A stretch of DNA of 36,373 bases from Flavobacteriales bacterium (GTDB lineage Bacteria > Bacteroidota > Bacteroidia > Flavobacteriales > Schleiferiaceae). Of this stretch, positions 9,802-17,658 are shown piece after piece. A model generated the notes under the pieces. That model was not told the origin of the DNA. It ran no database searches and was given only the letters and a program-made list of their open reading frames with translations. The translations under genes were made by a program, and so were the position numbers. The stretch covers positions 36,753-73,125 of the forward strand of contig JAAXJR010000036.1 in NCBI GenBank assembly GCA_012269745.1, given 5' to 3'. Numbering within the stretch: position 1 is the first letter of the stretch; every line of letters starts with the position of its first letter.

Positions 9802-10880
9802 GTAAGATTTTAGTCTTTTGGCGGGGCCAATTACGTTCGAAAGGAATACAATATGTGCTTCTGGCTTTGCTCACTGTTTTGGTGAGCACTGGTTTCTATG
9901 CGGCAAAGATTACCGAATCGTATATCTTTAAAAAATGGACCGAGAGTGCCCAGTACACGGACGTTATAGTTGGTTATAAAGGTTCTCCCCTTCAGATCGT
10001 AGCCAGCACGCTATTTAGAATAGAAAATCCTACCGGTAACATTGATAGTTCGACAGTTGCCTTTTGGCAAAAGCACCCTTTAGTGGCCAGTTCGTGCCCA
10101 GTTTCCATGGGAGATAACATTAATGGATATCCGCTGATAGGAACCTCTAAGGCCTATTTTGATTGGATGAACATTGCATTAGTGAAAGGGAGATTGCCTC
10201 AAAGCGATGAAGATGTCGTGGTTAGCGAAGCTCTAGCAAAAGAACTGGGATTGAAAATAGGCAGCCATTTGCATTCTTCACACGGGAGTGAAAGCACAGG
10301 TGAAAGTCACAATCATCACCACTTGAACATTGTAGGTCTCATACGTCCTGAGCGTACTTCAGATGAAAAAGCATTTTTTACCACTACCGGGGCATACTAT
10401 GGGATGCATGAAGGAAAGGGTCAAGGCGAGATAACGGCGTTAATGCTACGATTAAAAAGTAAATCTGCTTTGGTGATGCTGCCTCGTTTGTTTGAAAAGA
10501 GGATGAATGAACAAGGTGCTTTTCCAGTGTTCATCTTTGCGCAATTGCAAAAGCAATGGACCCCTGCTTTGGAGAAGATGAAACAGTACAGCATAGCGAT
10601 CCCTTTGGTTTTACTGCTTATGTTTACATTCATACTTAGCTATTTAGGCGGCACTGAACGTCCAGCCAGATCCTTTTTAAGGCTACAGAGACACACTGGT
10701 ATGAATGTCTTTATGATGTCTCAAGGTCTCAGTTTAGTTGCTGTATGTATTGGAACTGTGTCCTCACTAATGCTATTGAGCCTTTTTGAAGGGTTCTACT
10801 TGCACAAGGAGGAAGGAATGGTCTTGATACCGTTGCTATTAACTGCCTTAGTAGGCGCCATTCAATCTCGTCGTTCGTGA
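9798..10880 (+). CDS. ABC transporter permease, FtsX/MacB type, with His-rich periplasmic loop
   Basis: The 360-residue protein has the MacB/LolE plan: one N-terminal membrane helix (about residues 14-35), a large periplasmic domain (about 40-255), then three helices (about 257-280, 303-328 and 332-355). It ends abruptly in QSRRS. Residues 157-175 of the periplasmic domain contain seven histidines, ending in HNHHH, within an otherwise Ser/Gly/Glu-rich loop; that composition is typical of zinc- or nickel-handling proteins. Start and stop both overlap neighbours by 4 bases. The next gene starts with GTG inside this stop. A metal-related role is my inference from the loop and the neighbouring CFFCG proteins. 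Confidence 0.87.
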   Translation: MSKILVFWRGQLRSKGIQYVLLALLTVLVSTGFYAAKITESYIFKKWTESAQYTDVIVGYKGSPLQIVASTLFRIENPTGNIDSSTVAFWQKHPLVASSCPVSMGDNINGYPLIGTSKAYFDWMNIALVKGRLPQSDEDVVVSEALAKELGLKIGSHLHSSHGSESTGESHNHHHLNIVGLIRPERTSDEKAFFTTTGAYYGMHEGKGQGEITALMLRLKSKSALVMLPRLFEKRMNEQGAFPVFIFAQLQKQWTPALEKMKQYSIAIPLVLLLMFTFILSYLGGTERPARSFLRLQRHTGMNVFMMSQGLSLVAVCIGTVSSLMLLSLFEGFYLHKEEGMVLIPLLLTALVGAIQSRRS

Positions 10881-11290
10881 AAAAATTAATACTCATATTT
10901 CTAGTGCTGGTAGGGCTTCAGGTCAAAGCGCAACAGGTGCTTCCTTGGGAAATGCTTGCTGTCCCCTATTCTACAACGCCTGATGGATTGTACGAGCCGC
11001 AGTTTCCTTCATGGTTAGACAAATACAAGAATCAGGAGGTAGTCATTCAGGGCTACCTGGTACCGGTGGATGTAGAAGGAAATCAATATGCCCTCTCTAG
11101 GTACGCCTTTTCTTCTTGCTTTTTCTGTGGTAATGCGGCACCAAATACGGTGGTTGAATTGGTTTTTAAAGACCGACCGGATAGTTTGATTACGGACCAA
11201 TTTGTAGTGGTCAAAGGCATCCTGGTTTTCAACGCTGACGACCCGTTCCGATTGTTCTTCATTCTTCAACAAGCTGAATTTGCCGGATGA
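10877..11290 (+). CDS. Secreted CFFCG protein A, DUF3299-like (paralogue 1)
   Basis: This 137-residue protein starts with GTG inside the permease stop codon (GTGA) and has a signal peptide (MKKLILIFLVLVGLQVKAQQ). The mature part has the pattern VVIQGYLVPVD, then YALSRYAFSSCFFCGNAAPN with Cys81 and Cys84, then a beta-rich C-terminus. The order 'G-(Y/F)-x-x-P ... cysteine block ... PN' recalls DUF3299 proteins that sit beside ABC transporters in zinc-regulated operons of gamma-proteobacteria, but the match is by eye and weak. The CxxC could bind a metal or be redox-active. The next gene is a paralogue. Confidence 0.75.
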   Translation: MKKLILIFLVLVGLQVKAQQVLPWEMLAVPYSTTPDGLYEPQFPSWLDKYKNQEVVIQGYLVPVDVEGNQYALSRYAFSSCFFCGNAAPNTVVELVFKDRPDSLITDQFVVVKGILVFNADDPFRLFFILQQAEFAG

Positions 11291-11712
11291 AAAAACTAAC
11301 TCTACTTTTTTGCCTTTTAGCAGCCAACTCGCTGTACAGCCAAGTTCGCATTAAATGGAGCACTTTCGAACGTCTTCAGTTCGAAGAGGTTTATGACGAA
11401 CAGTCCGCCACCTGGCTTGTAGCACCTATTTGGACCGATGAGTTAAAAGAATTAGACGGTAAGTTGGTGCAAATCACAGGGTATACCATTGCTTTGGATG
11501 TCATAGGCGACGAATATGCGCTGAGCGCTTTTCCCTTTGCGAGTTGCTTCTTCTGTGGGGCGAGCGGACCGGAAAGCGTGATGGAATTGAACCTTGGAGA
11601 AAAACAAAAATTCTTAACCGACGAGGTGCACGCCTTTGTCGGCACTTTACGACTTAATGACGGCACGGGAATCTTTCCACTTTCATTAGATAACGCAAAA
11701 GCAAAAGACTGA
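11287..11712 (+). CDS. Secreted CFFCG protein B, DUF3299-like (paralogue 2)
   Basis: The 141-residue protein has a signal peptide (MKKLTLLFCLLAANSLYSQ) and the same core as its upstream neighbour: ITGYTIALDV, then YALSAFPFASCFFCG with Cys87 and Cys90, then xxPxxVMEL, LTDE and a short beta-rich end. Identity outside the cysteine block is low, so the duplication is old and the two have probably specialised. The start overlaps the previous stop by 4 bases (ATGA), and the stop shares one base with the hydrolase start (TGATG). Function is unknown; a metal or thiol role is suggested by the CxxC and the ABC transporter next door. Confidence 0.75.
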   Translation: MKKLTLLFCLLAANSLYSQVRIKWSTFERLQFEEVYDEQSATWLVAPIWTDELKELDGKLVQITGYTIALDVIGDEYALSAFPFASCFFCGASGPESVMELNLGEKQKFLTDEVHAFVGTLRLNDGTGIFPLSLDNAKAKD

Positions 11713-12692
11713 TGAAAAGAGCCTTTTACATAGTTGTCTCGGTAATGGTCACAATGGTTGCAGCTTTCTTTTTAGGCCCTAAGCCTCATCCTCCAACATA
11801 CAGTGAAGAGTTACCGACCAGCACATTGGCACTTGACGAGCTAGAAGATTCTATCCATGCCTTCGAGCTAAATGCTGGTGCTTTGGAATGTGCTTACACT
11901 GAAATTCTCTGGGCGGATTCCGTTCGTCAGACTGAATATGTCTTCATGTACTTACACGGCTTTAGCGCCACGAAACACGAAGGTGATACTTTGCGCTACA
12001 TGCTGCCTAAGCGATACGGCATGAATGCTCTCTACAATAGAATGGCTGGACACGGATTGGATGAAGAAGATGCACTGCGCATGTCTGGGTTCACAGCTGA
12101 GGGAGCATGGAACAAAGCACTTTACGATTTTGCATTAGCGAAAAGATTGGGTAAGAAAGTCATTATTGGCTCATGTTCTACCGGTTCTCTGCTAGCTCTA
12201 AGATTGGCAGCTAAATACCCAGAGGATATTGCTGTGTTGATCAATTACAGTCCTAATATGGGACTGCCGGATCCTAATTCAGCTTTGCTTAACGGACCAT
12301 GGGGTCTGCAAATCATAAAGGCAATTACCGATTCAGATTATAGAATTGTCCCCGAAAGAGAAGACGGCATTCATCCACCGTGTAAACCCATGTCCTATTC
12401 ATGGGAAAGCGTCGTGGAAATGCAGCATTTGGTAGAAACTGTAGCAAAGCCCGAACTTCTAGCTTCTATTACCACACCAACACTCAATATGGTTTGGTTT
12501 GAAGATGAAAATAATCAGGATTATGTCATTGATGTAGCAAAGGCTCGCATGATGCATGAACAATTGGCCGGTGAAAAACATTGGGTAGAAACTGCTGCAA
12601 GAGAGCATGTTGTGTTAAATCATCTTCTCTCTTCCGACCTTTCCAATGTGTATCGCCACACCTTTGAATTCTTAGATGATTTAGTACATTAA
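11712..12692 (+). CDS. Alpha/beta hydrolase, membrane-anchored or secreted
   Basis: The 326-residue protein has an N-terminal hydrophobic segment (residues 4-21) without a lipobox, so it is probably anchored facing the periplasm. The hydrolase core shows the oxyanion-hole strand YLHGFSATK, a nucleophile elbow GSCSTG at 153-158 with Ser156 as the likely nucleophile, an acidic stretch WFEDENNQD, and a late His in EHVVLNH. The elbow reads S-C-S-T-G, with Ser where the usual G-x-S-x-G has its first Gly. The overall layout resembles monoacylglycerol-lipase or carboxylesterase-like enzymes; the substrate is unknown. It shares single bases with both neighbours' start or stop codons. Confidence 0.82.
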   Translation: MKRAFYIVVSVMVTMVAAFFLGPKPHPPTYSEELPTSTLALDELEDSIHAFELNAGALECAYTEILWADSVRQTEYVFMYLHGFSATKHEGDTLRYMLPKRYGMNALYNRMAGHGLDEEDALRMSGFTAEGAWNKALYDFALAKRLGKKVIIGSCSTGSLLALRLAAKYPEDIAVLINYSPNMGLPDPNSALLNGPWGLQIIKAITDSDYRIVPEREDGIHPPCKPMSYSWESVVEMQHLVETVAKPELLASITTPTLNMVWFEDENNQDYVIDVAKARMMHEQLAGEKHWVETAAREHVVLNHLLSSDLSNVYRHTFEFLDDLVH

Positions 12693-14098
12693 TGGACTTT
12701 TCAAGACCAATTCTTCTTTGGGGTCTAGCACTAACTTTAGTGCCTATTTGGATACACTTTTTCGGTATCCGACCTAGAAAGACCAAGGTTATTCCAAGTC
12801 TTGTATTCTTAAACTCATTAAATCCCTCTCAGCGAAGTAAAAGCAAGCTAAAGGACCTTGTTGTTTTGCTCTTAAGAGTGCTCACTATTGTTTTTGTTGT
12901 ACTCGCGATCTCTGGCCCTCGTGACAGTATGACTTCTTCGGTAATTCAGATTGATAATTATCCGGCAGGTTGGACGACAAAAGAAAGTTGGATTAAACCC
13001 TTAATTGAAAGTCTCGAAGAACGCAATTACAAAGTGTACGATAGAGAGGGAAACTTCTACGGCCAATTTGAAAAAGAGAGTCTTTGGAGTATATGTGCTT
13101 CAATGTCATCCTCTACCCTTCCCTTTCAGCAAGTGAGTGAAGCCATCACGCTGTCATTTGGATATGCCTCAGATTTAGTGGGCACTGCATTACTGCCTTC
13201 GCGAAAAGAACTGTCAAATAAAGAAATCTCGATCGACGTCGATGCGCTGGGTGATTATACCATGAAGTGGACGGGGTTGCATGAGATTATATTAAGCGAT
13301 TCTAACGATATATTGGACAGGGGGTTAGACTCTTTGTACAAGGTGAGCTCGGTTGAATTAAATCGGGCAACCTTTATGACTGTTGAAATCGATTTGGATG
13401 AAGTTCCAGAAGATAATCGCATCGCCTGGTCAAACAGCCCCTCGCTGTCCAGATTGCTGCTTTATGCAGATACTATTACAAACCTAGGGTGTTTTTCAAG
13501 CCCATCAGATAGCTCTCTTTCCTACTCGAGTGACTTGAATATTAACTATGCATTGTTTGACGCAGTCATCGTCGTAGGGTTTGAATTTTTACCAGAGAAA
13601 CTAAAAGACTACCGTGGGAAGATTCTTGAGTTTCAGAAGTCTTCATCTCTATCAAATGCCGATTTGACTCGGCCTTCTTTAGATCATCCCTTCTTCAGCA
13701 ACTACTTTATTGGGCCATCTATTCAAAACAAATGGCCCATAACTCTTGGCTTCAATAGAATCGATTTTGGCGCACCGCTTCTATCCGTGAACAACGTCCC
13801 TGTCGCAACCGTAGAAGGTGATCAATATCGCCAAGGATTTATACCTGTTTCTTGGGACCACCCCTATTATTCGGCGCTAAAATTATGGTCACTAAAGAAC
13901 AAAACAAGCACTGACTATTTACCGTTTTTAGGTCAGGATAGTTATTATACCCTGAAGGGAAAAGAGAGTGTTTCTATTCTCAATGTCAATAATAACAGGC
14001 AATTGCCAGTGGAAAGCCTTCATTTTCATTCAGAGAAAATGTACTTGCTTTTAGCATTGCTTTGCGCCTTAATTGCACTTATTTTTGTCAAAATCTAA
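12692..14098 (+). CDS. BatA-domain membrane protein
   Basis: The 468-residue protein begins with the N-terminal domain of aerotolerance (Bat) proteins: a first helix (about 7-27), a basic link (GIRPRKTKVIPSLVFLNSL), and a second helix (about 49-69) ending in ISGPRD. The following 360 residues are presumably periplasmic and show no VWA metal site (DxSxS) that I can see. The last 20 residues form a C-terminal helix. In flavobacteria a BatA-type gene of this kind commonly sits just before a dihydroorotase gene, as here. The start shares one base with the hydrolase stop (TAATG), and the next gene begins 5 bases after its stop. Confidence 0.82.
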   Translation: MDFSRPILLWGLALTLVPIWIHFFGIRPRKTKVIPSLVFLNSLNPSQRSKSKLKDLVVLLLRVLTIVFVVLAISGPRDSMTSSVIQIDNYPAGWTTKESWIKPLIESLEERNYKVYDREGNFYGQFEKESLWSICASMSSSTLPFQQVSEAITLSFGYASDLVGTALLPSRKELSNKEISIDVDALGDYTMKWTGLHEIILSDSNDILDRGLDSLYKVSSVELNRATFMTVEIDLDEVPEDNRIAWSNSPSLSRLLLYADTITNLGCFSSPSDSSLSYSSDLNINYALFDAVIVVGFEFLPEKLKDYRGKILEFQKSSSLSNADLTRPSLDHPFFSNYFIGPSIQNKWPITLGFNRIDFGAPLLSVNNVPVATVEGDQYRQGFIPVSWDHPYYSALKLWSLKNKTSTDYLPFLGQDSYYTLKGKESVSILNVNNNRQLPVESLHFHSEKMYLLLALLCALIALIFVKI

Positions 14099-14103
14099 TC
14101 TCG

Positions 14104-15357
14104 ATGAAGCTTCTCTTTCAAAACGCATTAATCATTGACGTTAATAGTCCTTACCATGGGCAGAAACTCGATATCCTTGTCAATGACGAAACAATAGAAG
14201 CTATTGGAAACCTTGATCCCACTTTAGCCGAAGGTTGTGTAGACCTGGAAGGTGGATGGATCACTACTGGATTGGCTGAGCTGCACTCCGACCTAGGGGA
14301 GCCCGGCAATGAGGAAAGCGAAGATTTACAAAGTGGTTCAGCTGCAGCAGCGGCTGGAGGATTTACTGCAGTTGGTGTAGTTAGCAACGGTCACCCTCAC
14401 TACGAGAACAAAACTGGTGTAGAGTTTATCCTCAATAAATCAGAATCGGTACCAGTACACCTAGTCCCAGTTAGCACACTTTCGAAAGGACGCAACGGTG
14501 AAGAGCTTAGTGAGATGTTTGAAATGAACCAATTAGGCGTACAACTTTTTGGTGATTATAAACAAGGCGTATCAAACGCTAACTTGCTGAAATTAGGACT
14601 CTTGTACACCAAGCCGTTTGGTCGTATCATGGTGCATCCTGAAAACCACGAGCTCAGTGCAAATGGAAAAATGCACGAGGGTGCTACCAGTACCTACATC
14701 GGTTTGAAGGGTATTCCAATCATTTCAGAAAGCACCCAAATTCAACGAGATCTTGCTATTTTAGAGTATACTGAGGGTGCCATGCACATAGCTTCTGTAA
14801 GCACTGTGGAAGGCGTACAGGCTATTCGTGAAGCAAAAGCTAAGGGCCTAAATCTCACAGCGAGTGTCAACATTCACCATTTGGTGTTCACTGACGAAGA
14901 TTTAGAAGGATACGATACCTCTTTTAAAGTAAGCCCTCCTATTAGAACAGATGTCGAGCGAAGTATTCTCTGGGAAGCTGTACAAGACGGTACTATCGAT
15001 TGTATTACAGTAGATCATCTTCCTAAAGATATCGAGCAAAAGCAATGTGAGTTTGATAATGCAGAATTCGGTATGGCAGGTTTAGAGGGAGCTATAAGCG
15101 CACTCCTTGATCGATATGAAATTGCACCAGAGCTTCTTCAAGAGAGAATGAGTACGAAACCTAGGTCTATCTTAAACTTACCGGAGCTCAAAATTACGGA
15201 AGGTGCTACCGCTGAGTTTACCATCTTTTCAAAAGGCGCTCAACAAATCACAGCAATGGGTTCAAAAGCCTTCAATAATCCATTCAAAGGATTAGATGTA
15301 AACAACTATGTAAAAGGTGTTTATGTTAAAGGCTCTTACTTGTCTCTTGACGATTAA
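14104..15357 (+). CDS. pyrC: Dihydroorotase-family amidohydrolase, divergent active site
   Basis: I place the start at 14104 (MKLLFQNALIIDVNSP), which matches the family N-terminus; a frame extension back to 14062 would run into the BatA gene. The 417-residue protein has the dihydroorotase layout. However, the motif normally reading HxHLREPG is HSDLGEPG (61-68): the second metal His is Asp63 and the substrate-binding Arg is Gly65. Later, the usual H-x-x-H-V-S-T is HIASVST, and the usual TDHAPH is VDHLPK. HHL is kept near 258-260. The closest relatives I remember are the flavobacterial proteins annotated dihydroorotase, which share these changes. Catalysis of carbamoyl-aspartate/dihydroorotate interconversion is therefore uncertain. 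Confidence 0.8.
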   Translation: MKLLFQNALIIDVNSPYHGQKLDILVNDETIEAIGNLDPTLAEGCVDLEGGWITTGLAELHSDLGEPGNEESEDLQSGSAAAAAGGFTAVGVVSNGHPHYENKTGVEFILNKSESVPVHLVPVSTLSKGRNGEELSEMFEMNQLGVQLFGDYKQGVSNANLLKLGLLYTKPFGRIMVHPENHELSANGKMHEGATSTYIGLKGIPIISESTQIQRDLAILEYTEGAMHIASVSTVEGVQAIREAKAKGLNLTASVNIHHLVFTDEDLEGYDTSFKVSPPIRTDVERSILWEAVQDGTIDCITVDHLPKDIEQKQCEFDNAEFGMAGLEGAISALLDRYEIAPELLQERMSTKPRSILNLPELKITEGATAEFTIFSKGAQQITAMGSKAFNNPFKGLDVNNYVKGVYVKGSYLSLDD

Positions 15358-16136
15358 TCGAATTGAACTTTTAGTCCGTCGTAAGCTAAATTCTGTCCTT
15401 CTCTCAAAGTCTTTTCGACATCTTCGTGAAGCCCCATGTAATGGCTCATGTGAATGAAGTAGGTTTGTTTTGCACCTATTTCCTTTGCCTTTTCTACTGC
15501 TTGCTCTAGAGTGTAATGACTAAAATGATTTCGATGATGAAGAGCATCCAATATTAAAATGTCTAAATCTTTAAGCAACGCCATGGTCGTTTCGGGAATT
15601 TGGTTCGTATCCGTTAAATATGCCATATTCCCAATTCTAAAACCGAGAATAGGTAATCTGCCGTGAATAATGGGCAGCGGTGTGATTTCTACGCCATTAA
15701 TATGAAATGATTCACCCTCTTCTATGATATGCGCATCAATTTTTGGCGCACCGGGGTAAGGCTGTTCTTCGAAAGCATAATCATAGACTTTCTTTATCCT
15801 ATCAATCACACGCGACTGACCGTAAACCTGCATGTTTCTGCCAGTGCGAAAGATTATTGGCCGTGTATCATCAAGCCCTGCAATGTGATCTTGATGCTCA
15901 TGTGTGAATAATACTGCATCTACCCTGCTAAGTTTCTCACGGAGCATTTGAGAACGAAAATCGGGCCCGGTATCAATCTGAAGATGAACACCGTTGTATT
16001 CAACATGAACAGAACTTCTTGAGCGAATGTCTTTAGGGTCAGAACTCTGACATACTTCACATTCACAGCCGATAATAGGCACTCCTTGTGAGGTGCCGGT
16101 ACCCAAGAAATGTAACGTTCCTTTTTTCTTGCTCAT
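15354..16136 (-). CDS. PhnP-like metallo-beta-lactamase fold hydrolase
   Basis: The 260-residue protein begins with LHFLGTGTSQGVPIIGCECEVC. The Cys24/Cys26/Cys29 cluster is the structural zinc site seen in PhnP-type phosphodiesterases, and H79-E-H-Q-D83-H84 is the catalytic metal motif. A later FIHMSHY provides further His. PhnP hydrolyses cyclic ribose phosphodiesters, and relatives annotated as MBL-fold hydrolases are common in Bacteroidota, so the precise substrate is open. The stop codon overlaps that of the dihydroorotase gene (TTAA, 4 bases). It diverges from the 475-residue gene across 94 bp, in which I see only a short CTTCC/GGAAG repeat (16176-16192) and no clear promoter motif. Confidence 0.88.
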   Translation of the reverse strand: MSKKKGTLHFLGTGTSQGVPIIGCECEVCQSSDPKDIRSRSSVHVEYNGVHLQIDTGPDFRSQMLREKLSRVDAVLFTHEHQDHIAGLDDTRPIIFRTGRNMQVYGQSRVIDRIKKVYDYAFEEQPYPGAPKIDAHIIEEGESFHINGVEITPLPIIHGRLPILGFRIGNMAYLTDTNQIPETTMALLKDLDILILDALHHRNHFSHYTLEQAVEKAKEIGAKQTYFIHMSHYMGLHEDVEKTLREGQNLAYDGLKVQFD

Positions 16137-16230
16137 TTGGTCTACTTTTTGCTCATTTTCCTAGTGAAAACGGACCTTCCGAAGTTAGGAAGTTTTAAAT
16201 TAGCGACAAGAACGAATCTTAACAGGATTA

Positions 16231-17658
16231 ATGACTCCAAGAACCATACTTACCACCGCACAGAAGGCGCTCAAGATTAACTTGAACTCTGATATCTACG
16301 GAACTTTTGCAGAAATCGGAGCAGGTCAAGAAACAGTACGTGAATTCTTTAGAGCAGGCGCTGCCTCTGGAACTATTGCAAAGGCAATGAGTGCTTATGA
16401 CAAGGCTTTTTCCGATGATATTTATGGTATTGAAGAGGACAACAGGTACGTTACCCAAAGTCGATTACAGAAAATGCTCCGCCATGAATATGGGCTCATT
16501 GAGAAACGACTGGATCGCGCAAAGCACCCTAGCAAGACCTATTTTGCCTATGCCAATACCGTAGCCACTATCAACTTTGCAAAGACGTTCAAGGGACATG
16601 GATGGATGGGTATTCGTTTTCAAACAGCTCCTGAACGTGGTACTAATGATATCATACTTCATTTCAGATTACATGAAAATGAAGCCAAACATCAGCAAGA
16701 GACCGTTGGTCGTTTAGGCACGAACCTCATTTTTGGTGCATATAAGTATTACGAGGATCCAAAGTTGTTTTTGCAAAGCCTCTACGACAACATTGATAAA
16801 GACGCCATTGAGATTGACTTGATCAACTTCAACGGGCCAGATTTCCAAGAAGTAGACAATCGTCTGATGTCGTTGCAATTGATTAAAAACGGCTACACTG
16901 ATGCCGTAATTTTTGGGCCAGAAGGAAATAACTTACTTCCGGCTGAGCTTTTGTACAAAAAGCATGTTCTAGCTATGCGTGGCTCCTTCAGACCAGTGAC
17001 CAAAGTAAACATGGACATGATCAAGTGTGGTTATGATATGTTTACAAGCGATAAAAAGGTAGATCCCGATCGTACTGTTGTGTTATGGGAAATCACACTA
17101 AATAACCTTTTAGCTGACGGTGAACTAGATGAGCAGGATTTCTTAGATAGAGCAGAAATTCTCTGTGCCCTGGGACAAACTGTGTTGATTTCTAACTATC
17201 AGGAGTATTACAAACTTGTCGACTACTTTGGACGATTCTCTAAGAAACGTCAAGGATTGGTGATGGGGGTAAATAACCTCACCGAATTGTTTAAAGACAA
17301 ATATTACCGCGGACTTCAAGGAGGTATCCTAGAAGCTTTCGGACGCATATTCTCAAAAGACTTGAAGATTCTCGTCTATCCTTTCATTGATCATGATAAC
17401 AATGAAAAGATCATGCGTAAAGAGGACGCAGAAGTACACCCACGCTTCAGGCCAATTATCGACTATCTTATCTTCCATAATAGAATCTTGGATATAGAAG
17501 ATTTCGACCATGAGATTACCAACATCTTCTCACGAGAAGTCCTCAACCAGATTCGCTGTGGCGATGAAGGTTGGGACGAGTGCCTACCTGAGTATGTACA
17601 TCATGTAATTAGAGACAAGAAATTGTTCGGGTATACCGGTGAGGCCCTGGAGGCCTAA
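16231..17658 (+). CDS. Conserved 475-residue protein of unknown function
   Basis: I recognise the sequence style (GAASGTIAKAMSAYDKAFSD, HGWMGIRFQTAPE, VDNRLMSLQLI, MRGSFRPVTKVN, YYRGLQGGILEAFGR) as a long, highly conserved family found in Bacteroidota and some other phyla. Database labels for it are inconsistent in my memory, including TonB-receptor and nicotinate-nucleotide adenylyltransferase. I see no signal peptide, no beta-barrel pattern, no HxGH nucleotidyltransferase motif and no membrane segment, so those labels look unsupported. It is soluble and probably cytoplasmic. It stands alone, convergent with the photolyase gene with a 4-base stop overlap (CTAA). Conservation suggests an enzyme, but I do not assign a reaction. 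Confidence 0.7.
   Translation: MTPRTILTTAQKALKINLNSDIYGTFAEIGAGQETVREFFRAGAASGTIAKAMSAYDKAFSDDIYGIEEDNRYVTQSRLQKMLRHEYGLIEKRLDRAKHPSKTYFAYANTVATINFAKTFKGHGWMGIRFQTAPERGTNDIILHFRLHENEAKHQQETVGRLGTNLIFGAYKYYEDPKLFLQSLYDNIDKDAIEIDLINFNGPDFQEVDNRLMSLQLIKNGYTDAVIFGPEGNNLLPAELLYKKHVLAMRGSFRPVTKVNMDMIKCGYDMFTSDKKVDPDRTVVLWEITLNNLLADGELDEQDFLDRAEILCALGQTVLISNYQEYYKLVDYFGRFSKKRQGLVMGVNNLTELFKDKYYRGLQGGILEAFGRIFSKDLKILVYPFIDHDNNEKIMRKEDAEVHPRFRPIIDYLIFHNRILDIEDFDHEITNIFSREVLNQIRCGDEGWDECLPEYVHHVIRDKKLFGYTGEALEA

Noticed and set aside
14062-14103. Upstream extension of the dihydroorotase start
   Set aside because: It would overlap the end of the BatA-domain gene and add 14 residues not seen in the family; ATG 14104 gives the expected N-terminus.
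16176-16196. CTTCC/GGAAG inverted repeat followed by TTTT upstream of the 475-residue gene
   Set aside because: Stem of only 5 bp in a divergent promoter gap where a terminator would make no sense; may be chance or a weak operator.
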